Positions 25,055 to 36,500 of a stretch of DNA of 64,000 bases are shown here, piece after piece. Within the stretch, counting starts at the first letter, position 1. Each line of letters starts with the position of its first letter. The translations under genes were made by a program, and so were the position numbers. The stretch is from the NCBI RefSeq assembly GCF_028858725.1, contig NC_084760.1, positions 65,663,867 through 65,727,866 of the forward strand, written 5' to 3'. This DNA is from Colius striatus. Lineage: Eukaryota; Chordata; Aves; Coliiformes; Coliidae. The notes below the pieces were generated by a model. The model made no database searches and was not told the origin of the DNA. It saw nothing but the letters and a program-made list of their open reading frames with translations.

Positions 25055-28000
25055 GAACACATCAAGTTGGTCCATCCCACCAGACCAGCTACAGCCTTTC
25101 TCCAGCCAGTGTGGCAGAGGAGCGCCAGCACACCAAGCATGGGCCACCATCACAGATCCAGGCACAGAACAGATCTAAAGAAGGTGGTGGGAAAGGGCTG
25201 CTGCTCCACTCACAACACCCTGTTTGTCAGTGGAGTCTTTCTCACAGCTGCTTCCTTGGACAAGACCAACCACAAGAGCAACACAGAGCTCACCATGGCT
25301 GCTATCAGCCCAGAAAGCTGGGCCACTCTTGACCAGTGCATAAAGACCACATCCTGCTGTTATCACACCCACCACCCAGATAAGAGGTCAGGACGCTGTC
25401 AGAGGTTCCCATCCATGGCTGTGTCTGCTGTCTATCTGCACACTTGTGGGAAACAGGGAGACACCCTCCTCTTTCCCAGTTTGTCTCTCTGCAATATCCT
25501 CCTGCTCCTCTGCCTCACCTTGCACAGTCACATGGCAGAAGCAGCAGTAGGAGTGTTGTCTGTAAATGCCTGAGGCAGCTTCACCAGGAAAGCAACGCCC
25601 TTTTTATGCTGCCTGATACACTTCAAGGCAAAATAATAAGCGAGCCCAACCTGGCATGCTTGCTCTCCCTGGCAGAACGCTGTAAGGCCACTGGCCCCTC
25701 CAGCTCTCACAGGCCCATCCAATCCCAGGCCGTGGATAGATCTGCCCTGCTCACCTGTCCCAGTTGTGCTCCACAGTCATTGCCTGTGGCTTCTCACCAG
25801 TGTCACAGCAGCCAGGGCTGTGCTTTAGAAACCTCTCCACAGCCGGCTCTGCAGCTCAGGCCTCCAGGAACCACCTCAAATTCTCACAGCACCCCCTCAT
25901 ACATCACTGCGTTCCCAGAAATTACATCCAGTGCTACTTCATATGGACAGCTGTGAAGCAGCTTTCACTGTCCTCTAGCAAGCCCTTCCAGGATATCAGG
26001 CTACTGTTGGTGAAGACCCATCATGCTGACTAACATGGTCTCGTTGCTTCCTTTTTCATTATCCCATCATTTCTTATCTTCTGGTTAGATAGTAAGCAGA
26101 TTAGGGTGGGGATTTCCCAGCCTATGCCTGTACAGCACCTGGCATGATGGGTGATATGTGTGGTTGGGCTAATTCACATGCCACTTAATCTTACCCTCAG
26201 AAGCCCCTCTTCACTACAAACTCCCAGTTTTAAACCTCAGTAACAAGAGCCAAGCTCTCCCCACTCCTGAGAACTCAACCTAGACAGGTTCAGCAAGTGG
26301 TCACAGCCCAAACAAACACAAACTGGCCTGCAGTTGCCAAGCCAGAAAAAAGAGCCATCCTGCAGAAGCAACACAATGCCAAGAGGTTTCTTTGTTTTTC
26401 TGATGCAGGCAAGTGCAAAACCCATCATAATTTAGTCAGGAAGTAAAACATTTTTAATGGCATTGCAGATAGATCTCAGCAATGATCACCTTCACACCTG
26501 GAACAAAGCCCACATAAGCCACAGGTCCTTCTTCTCTAAGAAATTAATGCGGCTGTGCCACATTCGATGCCATAGCATTATCGTCTTGCATGTGCAGAGA
26601 AGAGGTGGCCTGAAGGTTTGGGTGTTACCCTGTACAGGCAGTAAAGGCTTCACCAGGCTTACCGCAGATTTCCTGCCTGAGGCTGGGAGAGTCACACAGC
26701 CTCTCTTGGCTCAGCCCTCCCCCTCTATAAAAGGAGTTGTCTCACAGCAAAAGCTCAGGAGTGTAACCATGTAAACAATACAGCCAGAGGTGCTGCTTAA
26801 AGATTTACTTGCTGGTTAAGAGGTCTCCCAAGGCCTCCCTTCTCAGACTGAAGGGGGTTTATGATCCAATTCACCTGTCCGTAGGGAAACCAAACCCTTC
26901 TAAGTGCGTTTGTTGCCTATTTTGAGGATTTCTGTGAGAGTTGAGCAGTGTCTAGTCCTTAAGCTGATCTGGGACAGAATACTTTTCATTCTCATCACAC
27001 AAAGTATTTTGGACAGGCATTTTAGTGGCAACAAAAGCAAAGGGGAAAAAAAAAAGAAAGAATTAAACAAGCCAGGTAGGAGAGTAGCTTGATGACGTTC
27101 TTGCATATTTAAATTAATATGGGGCTGTTCCATTCCTGGGCTGCCTTTCTTGTGTTACTTCCTCCTTCCAGTGGTGAAAATGCCCCAGGGGTCACGAAGC
27201 ATCAGGCTCCCTTCCCCATCCCACACTACCCAGAAGGGTTCTGATGAGGCTGATAAATTAGCCTGGTTTTACAGCAGCAAGCAGGGTCAGATTTTGGTCC
27301 AGTAGCCTGCAGAGTTCTTAACCATATGGAAATTAAATGTACTGCAACCTGCAGCAATTGTGGAAGCTGAGAGCATATTAAAAAGAACATGGGTTCTGGC
27401 ATCCATCCTTAGCAATTTAGGACAACCTTTCATTACTGTAAAAATAGCATGTATTTATAAGCAACCATCCATCTCTGATCTCCACTAAATCTCAAATGGC
27501 ATTACAGGAAAGGCAGTAACAACGTACACATTTCACAAACGGGAAACTTAAGGTAAAAGGGGGAAAACCAGCTTGCCCAGCCTTACTCCACAGGCTGAGG
27601 CAGAGGTTTAGTTTGCACCAGACTCTGGGCTCTTGGTTCCTGCAGGCTGGCTGCTGTGCCACACCGCCTCCTTGGAAAGGGAATGGTGCATCACAGCAGT
27701 TTCTGGAAATTCCCCTACATTTCCCTTTAAATTTTTACTCCAGTGCACCTACCGCAGAACGTTTCAGCAATGCACAGCAAATGGCTTCTCATGGCATTGT
27801 TTCTGCCAGTGAAATAGCTATGACTGTAAGGTTTACAGAGACTTTCTGTTCCTGTCTAAAATTATCTTTGCTGAGCCTTGCGATGCCAAGAGCACTGAGC
27901 CAATATTCCATAAGCCCTGAGAAAAAAAATGGACTACAATGCAGGCATGCTCAGTTGGTTACAGTAGCATCCATCAGCCACAAGCAAAGCTCATGGCCAC

Positions 28001-31000
28001 CACCACCTCAGGCCTTGCACAAGGATACACTCACTGTTTCTCTGTTGCATGAGACAACACATAATGTCAGGGCCTGATCCTGCTGCCCAGACGAAGAGGA
28101 GTCTCTGCGATCCCTGCTTGAGATCAGAGGGAAAGGGTATGAAAAGGCAGCAGGTGGTGGATGCAGGCAGATGGGGGGAAGCAAGGCTAACAGGGAGACA
28201 ACAGCAATTAGCATAAGCAGCGGCAGTGTCAGCTCACAAGCTGCTTTGCAGATTGTGTGCCTCCCTGATTTCCAACAGCAAAGCAGCAGTTTGTGCAGTC
28301 AGTAGCTAAAGCTGCCTCTCAGAACTGAAAATATTGGGGAAAAATCCCCAAATTTCCATTGTACAAGAGCAGGGCTTGCAGGGGTGTCATGTAGGAGTTT
28401 GCCTAAGTAAGGCATGGAGCAGGCAGCTCAAAACAGCCACCAAATACTTCAAGAGCGAAAGGCTAAAAAAGGAAGGTTTTAAAGGAGGAAATGAGTCAGT
28501 AGCTTGGAGGACAGGAGGGGGAGTTCAAATCGCTGAGGAATACAAAGTAAGCAAGTAGTCAGCATCTCAAATGCTGCAAAGTCAGTCAGAAAGGTGGGCA
28601 TACTGATCTCTAGGTTCTGTTGCTGTTGGGTTTCATTCTCAAATGGGACTCCATGGGTGACTTTTCACGTCGACCACGCTGGGGTTTGAAGCAGTCCTTC
28701 ATGGGCAGACTTTTGGCTGCAGTTCACACTGGTGCTTCAGACTGAAGCCAAAGCAGTCACCACCAGCTACAGGGCTGCTGACAATTTTTGGGCTCCCTCA
28801 TGGCTGGGGGACAGTTTTTTGGGGGAGGCGGGGAGGGGAAGTTTCAGGTTAATTGCAAACGCCATTTGCCTTTCAAGTCAGTTCATCCAAACATCCAGCT
28901 TGAGCTTTCAGCCTAGCTTATTTATAGCATCAACACTAGGAAAAAAAAGACAAAGCTTATTCAGTGTTGAAAAGCAGCGAAGCTAGTAAAAACCCCTCCA
29001 TCTCCACAATGCTTCAGTGCTCCATAGCATTCATTTCTTTCTTCGTAACAACCTTGTACTGCACTGAAACCCCTGGGGCAAAGGGGCTCACTCAGAGAAG
29101 CCTTTAGCCTTTCTCTTTGCACACCACCACAGCACCTGGCCATAACACGGTGTGCTTTGGCAGAGCAGTAAGCCATGAGTGGGTTAGAGTCAGTGTGGCA
29201 ATAAACCTCAAGGCACCACTTCCCCACCTCTGCCCCACATCCTTATCCTGTCAAAAGGATGGAAAGGCAGCTTGCAAAAAGCAGCACTAAAATGACCTTA
29301 CACCCTCCACAAAACAAGGAGCTCCTCCTTGGTTCAGGAACTGAGATGACAGCTCTGTAGCTGCTGCATGAGAATGCTGCTACGAGCCGTCTCCGAGGAT
29401 AAACCGCAGCGCTGCGAACAGTTGGGGTGATGCTTGAGGTCACAGGCATGTGAGGAGTGGGCTGGAAAGTCAGGGAGCAGCACAGGGCTGGAAAAACAGA
29501 CTTCCCTTCCCCCATGCAAGGAGCAGGACAGGATTTACATACAGATGGGGGTTCCCAAACTGTAACATATGTACTACTAATCACCATCAGGCAGCTGCCA
29601 GGGCAGGGCTGGAGCAATCAGTGCCTGTGCTGGTACAGCAACACAGAGCTCACCAGAGCCCTGTGCCAAAGCAGGCTGGTACCCCCATAAACCAGGAACT
29701 TGCCAGCGAATCTTGGTGCACAGCTCTGGCCTACAGCTTCCTCAAAGCATCACAACTGCTGTGTTTATGCCTCACTGGGCTATGCTGTTTTCTTTCCAAA
29801 AGCCACCGTGGTTCTCAGGCAGTGCCCCTCCCAGAGCAATCATAGCTTTTCCATGAGACAGAAAACAAGTGAGAGAGATCTCCCTCACTCTGCTGGTGAA
29901 GGAGCTCCTGTCCTTGCCGAGGCTCCTTTAACTAACTGGGTACCTTTCTCAACCCACCGCAATGTTTCCAAAAATGCAACAAGACCTCTTGAAACAGACT
30001 GAGCCAACAGGCCAGTTCCAACTCTTTTTCCCTTATAAGTATACAAAATGTAACAGCCCCAGCCATGTTCTCATGGCCTTACATCACTTCTTCCCCTCCT
30101 CCCCAGGATGTCATACTTCTGTACCCTTTTTCATAGCGAAACCAACCAAGAGCAAGCTATCACCCACATCAATTAAGACTAAAAAGCACAATTTGCCCCA
30201 GGGTTCCCTTATGCAGCACTGGAGGTCTGCTTTAGGTATCACACAGGGAGGCCCCTGTCGCCAAACAGAGTTTAACTTGGTTTTCTCTCCCATCCACACT
30301 GCATGCACAGACAACGGGCCAACGGTCATAGCAGAAAGACGAGACCAAGCTGTCTAAAGAAATGTATCTGTAGGACTGAAGCCCTACAATTACACAGGCA
30401 TTTTATCTTAGTTTAGAACTGTATATTTTTTAAGAAAACACCCAAACCCAAACACATCCTCACTTAGCTCATTATTACTTCCAAAATAAGTTAAGATTTT
30501 GGTCCAAGTTTAAGCATTCCTCAATTAAATTCATCAGAAAAAAGCCTTGGGAAGAACTACCCACCCACCCCAATTTTAAGTCTTAACTCACACTGGTAGG
30601 TCTTTTGCTAGTTTCATCACAAATGTGATGCAAGTGCTCTTGCAAAAGGGACCCCTGGCCAGCATAATTCACCCAACATGAGAGCCTAACACAATGGGAC
30701 TGCTTTTTCAATACACGCATCTTCAGTATGGGGTCTTTCAGCAACTTCTATCTAATGTGAACCGGCACAACAGCATCTATTAGGGTGTGCTGCAAGGAGA
30801 GGGGGGAAAAAATAAAAATGTAACATGTAGAACACTAATATGGATGAAAACTGTAAGGTGTTCCTCATATCTTTAGTACTAAAGCTTAATGTTACAAAGT
30901 ATTATTGCCTCATATCCCAGCCCTGAAAAAAAGCAACTAAGCCTTGGTTTTGTTCTGTGCGTCCTAACAGGCAGAGAATTTTAAGCTTGATGCCAGGGGT

Positions 31001-31100
31001 TTCTTGCTCATTGATTCAAGTGGGGAACATCACTGTAGTTAAGATCCGGTAAAGAAATCTAACCATTTACACATTTTTTTAACATGAGTGGGTGATTCTA
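25055..31100. other. Non-coding stretch upstream of the DSTN promoter block
   Basis: About 6 kb with no supported gene. Several open frames of 130-190 codons occur (24995-25573, 25444-25956, 27613-28077) but they overlap one another, lack recognisable domains and show no splice-bounded pattern. No repeat family is evident after the LTR. Confidence 0.45.
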
Positions 31101-31199
31101 TATTATTATTAGAAAAAGCCCGAGCTTCACTGGCCAGACACATTACAGAAATTAGAATTTCATTTCAATTAGACATTTCAGGGCGAGCACCGCTGCAAT

Positions 31200-31445
31200 A
31201 AACACGGCACGGCAGCTTTTTCCGAGCTCCCCGGTCTCAGGAGCAGCGATCTCTCAGTGGGCAGCTTTGTGCCGAGGACAAGCCGCTCATTGTTCCAGCC
31301 ACCTAACAAGAGATGCCGCTCTGACTCATGCGGGGACGCTACTGCCGCCGCCACTGGAAGCGATGCACAGGGTTTCCTGCAGCTCGCAGCCAGCGCGGCC
31401 GGCCCGAGCCAATCAGGAGTGCCTGACTGAGATCGCACCAAAGTA
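31200..31445. promoter_or_regulatory. Distal GC-rich block with AP-1-like and CCAAT motifs
   Basis: A GC-enriched segment contains TGACTCA (AP-1 or Maf half-site type) at 31322-31328 and CCAAT within GAGCCAATCAGG at 31409-31413, next to CAGCGCGGCCGGCCCGAG. It could be a distal promoter element of DSTN or the promoter of a divergent minus-strand transcript. Motif matches alone do not prove function. Confidence 0.35.
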
Positions 31446-31463
31446 GGTAGTGAAAAAAGCCTC

Positions 31464-31502
31464 GAGAGGAAAAAAAAAAAAAAGTAGAAAAAAAAAAAAA
31501 AG
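31464..31502 (+). repeat. Two A-rich homopolymer tracts
   Basis: Two poly-A runs of about 15 bases each, separated by GTAG, lie between the distal GC-rich block and the promoter repeat array, followed by a GAGAGAGAGA stretch. They are simple sequence, probably slippage-prone. Confidence 0.8.
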
Positions 31503-31592
31503 GAGAGAGAGAGAAAAGCCTCACACTTCCTCCTCGCCAGCTCTTCTGAGCACCCTCCCCCATCTGCTCTCTTACAGGCCGCCTCCTCTCTT

Positions 31593-32115
31593 GCTTCCCC
31601 CAGGGCCACGACAGCCCCCTGCGCTGTTCCCGCTGGTGCCCCTCGGCCGCCCCCCTGCCCCTTCACGACTGCCTCAGTCCCTTTCAGCCCCTCTCCCAAC
31701 AGCCAAAGTCCTCTTTTTGCACACATCTCTCCCTTTTTCCTCAGGGCTCCCTGAGCCCCTCGGTGCTTCCCCTGGGCCCACGACATCCTTCTCAGCTGCT
31801 TCCTTCAGTGTCCCCCCAGCCGTTCACCTCACAACTGCCTCAGCGCCTTTCAGCTCCGCTCCCAGCAGCCCAAATCCTCTTTTAGCACACGTCCCCTCCC
31901 TACTTTTTCCTCAGGGTTCCCCTCCTGCTTCCCTCAGGGCCACGACCACCCCTTGGCTGCTCCCTTCCGTACCCCCCAGCCGTTCCCCTCACAACTGCCT
32001 CAGTGCCTTTCAGCCCCGCTCCCAGCAGCCCAAATCCTTTATGCACACATCCCGCCCTTTTTCCCCTGAGGGCTCCCCGAGCCCCACCGCGCCTCCTCCC
32101 GCCCCGGGCCCGCGG
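31593..32115 (+). repeat. DSTN: Three-unit tandem array (160-172 bp units) upstream of DSTN
   Basis: Three diverged units begin at 31593, 31765 and 31927, each with a GCTTCCC..GGGCC-ACGAC start, then a GCCTCAGTGCCTTTCAGC-type block (GCCTCAG at 31671, 31837, 31997), an AGCCCAAATCCTCTTTT-type block, GCACACRTC, and a TTTTCCTCAGGGCTCC-type end. Units 2 and 3 are the most alike. A partial fourth start follows to about 32115. The array ends some 470 bp before the DSTN start codon. It is pyrimidine-rich on the plus strand. Long minus-strand frames here show the same peptide (GLKGTEAVV) twice because of the repeat. Confidence 0.88.
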
Positions 32116-33500
32116 CACACCTTCGGGCAGGTAAATCCCGCCCCGCCTCGCTGAGGGGGACGGCGGCCATTGGCCGGCCGGCGCGTGGCTGCCGTCAATC
32201 AGGCGGCAGCCGCCCCCCAGTAACTGGGTCCCCCCCTGGCCAGGCTGGAGGAGAGAATGGGGGTACGTGGGCTCCCTTACCCGCCCCTCTGGTGGCGGGC
32301 GGGCGGGCGCTTGCGCGAGGAGCCGGGGGGGAGGAAGGGAGGAGGGGAGGCGTGGAGGAGGGGTCTGGGGCGTTGCCACGCACGGCTCCCACCATAGCAA
32401 CCGCTTCCTCCTCCGGGCACGGCGGCCGTGACGTCGGCAGCGTTTCCGCCTGGCTCGCGCCTTCGCCGCTTCCCTTCCTGCTGCCGGAGCCCGCGCCGCG
32501 CCCAGCATCCGCCGAGAGGAGCAGCCGCTGCCGCACCGCGCTCTGCCGCCCGACGCGCCGCGCCTCGCCTCGCCGACACCATGGTAGGCAGCCAGGCGCC
32601 GTCGGGGGCGCGGGCCGTTACACTTTTTCCCCCTCACCCCCCGCCTTCATCCCTGGGGAAAGACGGGAGGTTGGTACCGCCCGCCTGTCCGCCGCATCCC
32701 GGCCTGCGGCGCCGCTGTGCCCGGCACCACGATGGTATCCTGTCTCTCGTTCCTTCTCCTTCCCTCCACCCGGTCCTTTCGCTTCGCCTTTACTCTTGAG
32801 GTGGTGGATCCCCGTTCTTCTGCTCTTCCCCCGCCCCCCCCCCCCCGCCTCCATCCCGCCATGAGGCGGCGGTAGGTTACTCCCCCCTCTTGAAACGATG
32901 GAACTGCCCTCTCCCCTTCGTCCTCCCCCATGAGGCGATGGTGCGTTCCGTGCCGCACACAGACAGTGGGAGCAGGCGCGTCCATTCCGCCCGGGGGGTG
33001 GGGGAGGGGGCTGTGAGGCCGGAATGGCCGTGGGGGGTGGGGGGGACGACACACACACACGACACAGGACGGCGGCGACCGCCACGGGGCGATGCGCGGC
33101 CCCTCCCCGTGCCGCAGGGCGCGGCCGGGAGGGGGTGGGGGGCGGCGGCGGATCACTTCCCCCCCCCCCACCCCCAACGCGGAGGGCCGCGCCGAGAGCG
33201 GATCTCTGCCCGTCAGAAGGGGCGCGGGGGGCGGCGGTGGAACCCCCACACACACCCCCGGGGCCGGGCCGGGCCGCTGCCCCACTCGGCAGGAAGCGCG
33301 GCCTCAGCCGCATCCGCCCCCACGGCCGGCCCCGGCGCGGGAGCCATCTTCCCCCACAGCCGAGGGGTTTCGGGCCTGGCCTAGAAAAACGGCGGCCGTG
33401 GCTTCTCGACGGAGCGAAGCCGCAGAGGCGAGCACCCATCCTCTCCTGCCAGCCGCGGCCCCGGTGCGCAGCCTCCCGGGACCAGGCCGCCCTTCGTCAG
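32116..33500. promoter_or_regulatory. DSTN: CpG island promoter of DSTN
   Basis: CpG-dense sequence surrounds the start codon, with no TATA box in view. Visible motifs are an Sp1-type CCCGCCCCGCC at 32137-32147, an inverted CCAAT (CCATTGG, 32167-32173) and a CRE-like TGACGTCG at 32429-32436. The 5' untranslated region is probably within about 32,430-32,580, but the transcription start cannot be read from sequence. The island continues more than 900 bp into intron 1, where it becomes G- and C-run rich (32830-33260). Confidence 0.8.
32581..32583 (+). CDS. DSTN: DSTN coding exon 1 (start codon only)
   Basis: The context GACACCATG followed directly by GTAGGC puts a splice donor immediately after the start codon. 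Joining to exon 2 gives [10 protein letters not shown] in phase 0. An exon whose only coding bases are ATG is the known arrangement in vertebrate ADF/cofilin genes. Confidence 0.93.
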
Positions 33501-36500
33501 GCCTGGCTGGAGGCAGCAGTCCTGGTAGCGAGACAAAAGGAGGGGAAGCAAAGCTGTCGGGAGGAGAAACGTTGCTCGCAACAAACAAATGTTTGCAGCA
33601 GCCACTCGAAGGAGCTTAAATTTTAAGACACTTGCTGCAAGGGCTTGGAAGGTTTTTCTTGCTTCTCTGCACGGAGAAGATAGACTGCTGGAAGCATTTT
33701 ATCTAAGACATAACACTGGAAATGGAGGAGACATAAAAATATATTAAATGTGCACATTGACTTCCCCATTTTCTCCACCTTTCAAAGAAATGCCAGAGAA
33801 ACTCCTTTCATGAGACAGAATAGACCAAATGGCTGTTGTGCTTCATTTTCTATTGCCTATGCTAAAAGCTTGCAGCCTCGTTTAACTTAGGCTATTGAGG
33901 CTGATAAATTAGCTTGAATTATTTACTTATCTAGTTTTAACTGCTGTCTTGGTTTTGCAACCAACAGTTGTTCAGCAACAAGCATTTGTGAGTTTTGATG
34001 CACTTGCCTAGGTTATTTGGGTTTATAAATTGAGGCCTTCCTATGGTATTTATCATTAGTTTCCTGGACATGTGGTATACCCAGTAAAGTTTTATTCTGT
34101 GTAGACCTCGCAGACAGAACATGCTACTAATCTCCCCACTTCCTATAACACCCAAGTCGAAGCATCTATGGCTGGTCTACAGCATGGAGCAGAGCTAATG
34201 GGAGTTGCAGATGAAGCTGATAAAAGACTTGCAGCTCTTATTTAAAATAGGCTTGTCTGAACAAGCTAGCTACCACCTCTGCAGTACGCAAACCTAGTTT
34301 AGAGTGACTACTCAGTGTGTCAAGCTTCCTCTTGCTTCAGAACCAGAGAATTCACCAGTCAGTCAAAACTAGTATTTCTCATAGCAGTCTCCTTTTTGGA
34401 ACAGGATCTGGGTTGGCTTTAAGATGCTTTCTACTCGCTGCAAATGAATTTGCTTTTGGGCAAAGAGCGTAGGCCTTCTGGCAAAGTACAGTAATGCCAG
34501 CAGGAGGGCATCATTTGGTATGAAAAGAGCATTGGGTTGTCTGCTTTTGTGCCTTGCCACAAGGTTCAGTTTCTTTGCTGCTGGATTAAATGAGCCCATG
34601 GTCTTTGGAGGACCGTGCAAATTATTTTTCTTGGTTGTTAGTCAATACTATTCCCAAATCTGTGTAATTACAAGGTACATATGCCTCACGTACAAGATGA
34701 CAGCCTCATGACAATTGGTAGTGTGGGTGTCTGGCGTGTTCCCACTTGCCTTGTCAGAATATCACTATCAAGAGACTCCTGCTGGGAGCAAGGGCTGACC
34801 TAAGTGATCTCACACGGGAGGGAGCCTGCAGACAGCTACAGCTTGCATGTAAAGCTCTTCAGAGCCTTTCTCTTGCCTGACTGTTCAGTAATCACAGTGA
34901 TCCCCAGGAAGGAGACCTTGCTAACAGGTATCTGGGATGCCCAGAGTGACCCTTCAAAGCCTGTCCTTAAGGGTGAGGCTGAAGCGTGAGGTTGCCTTGG
35001 GTGCCTGAAGGGCCACAAGAAAATTTTTATAGTCACTTGGGCTCATAATATGTGATTTCTGGGACAAGTGTGTTTCTGAGAAGCTTTGCCTTCCTGCAGG
35101 AGTCCTGTTGTGTAGCAGCTTACACTCACATTACTGTAAAAACACCCGTTTCGACACAGGAATGAGTACTACTCAAAACTTCTGCCCTGCTGCTGGCTAC
35201 CAACAGTTCCTGTTTTTCAGTAGTGTTGCTGGGATTGCCTTTTGTGGGTATTGCTTGTTCTACCTACCTTGATAATTGACTCAAGAGTGAACTTCATGGT
35301 AGCTCAGAGAATGTGATGGTTTCTTTTTTGGCTGAAAGCTGAGGAAATGACCTCCAGGAATTCAGGGAAGACTTCTGTTTTGTTTTTTTTTTTTTTAAAT
35401 ATATATAATTGCTTTCTTACTCTTCTAGTCACAGAGTCACAGAATCTTAAGGGTTGGAAGGGACCTCAAAAGATCATCCAATCCCAATGCTAGAGCAGGA
35501 CCACCTAGAGTAGGTCAAACAGGAACTCATCCAGGTGTGTTTTGAATGTCTCCAGAGAAGGAGATTCAACAACCCATCTGGGACAGTCTGTTCCAGTGCT
35601 CCCTCACCTGAACAGTGAAGAAACTCTTCCTTGTATTTCTTTGGAACCTCTTATATTCCAGCTTATACCCATTGCCTCTCGTCCTAGCATTGGCCAATGT
35701 CGAGAAGAGCCTGGTAAATAACCTTTCTTATTACTGGGGGGAAAAAAAAGTAGAGTTTGGATTCCCCCCCACACACACCTTCCCCTCCAAAAAAAGAGAC
35801 AATACAATGCAAAATAAAAAAGTTGAGCCTAGCTGGCAAGATCTGCCTACAAGTGATATGCAAATAACCGTGCTTCTTCGTGGTTTATGGTGTGCAAATA
35901 ATGGCCTCTTACACAACAGTAGTAATAAGGCAGTTAGTTATACTGTTTCCTGTCATGCTGCAGATCTGAATTGAACCTCTGGATTTGGAGATGCATAGGG
36001 CTGCCTGGTGTGAATGGAGGTGTCTGGCTGGTTGGCTGTAGGTAGCAGAGGACAAGGCCTGTTGTGACTGGGGTGTCGCTGGGGTGAAGTTAAACTAATC
36101 ACTCTGTGCCTTGCCTCCTTTCCTGCTCAGTAAAGTGGGGGTGGTAATATCAGATGGGTCTTCTTGACTGACCAAATAACAGATGAAAAGCAAATCAGTA
36201 TTTAAGATCCTTGTATTTTCAACCACCTACGTTTTCGGTCGGTTCATCAGCCATAACTGACACCTTTTCAGAGGCCTGATTTGCCAAAAACTTAGCCTGG
36301 CTGCAGCCAACAGACTGTGACTCTCTATTTCTGCTAGCTGCTCTCACAACTGCCTTGGTTCAGTTTTCCCTCCAGGGTCTTGTTGCTGCTGATGTCCCAG
36401 GGTATTGTGTGGCCATGTAAAGGGCAGCTTGGTGAAGGCTGCTGTCCCAGAACAGTCAGATGGTAATAGGTTTTAATGGAGGAAAAGATTTGTTGCGGAG

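Noticed and set aside
24811-25573. Overlapping plus-strand frames of 173 and 192 codons
   Set aside because: They start inside the solo LTR or its edge, including its poly-C run, overlap in different frames and show no retroviral or host domain.
31178-31786. 202-codon minus-strand frame
   Set aside because: It runs through poly-A/T tracts and the promoter tandem array. The peptide repeat in it mirrors the DNA repeat, and frame is lost between units.
31900-32637. 245-codon minus-strand frame across the DSTN start
   Set aside because: It is GC-rich, stop-poor CpG island sequence antisense to the DSTN promoter and first exon, with Arg/Gly/Pro-biased translation and no domain.
32618-33626. Several long frames on both strands in the CpG island
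   Set aside because: Frames of 160-270 codons overlap in up to five readings, which is expected where stops are rare in GC-rich DNA. They lie in DSTN intron 1.
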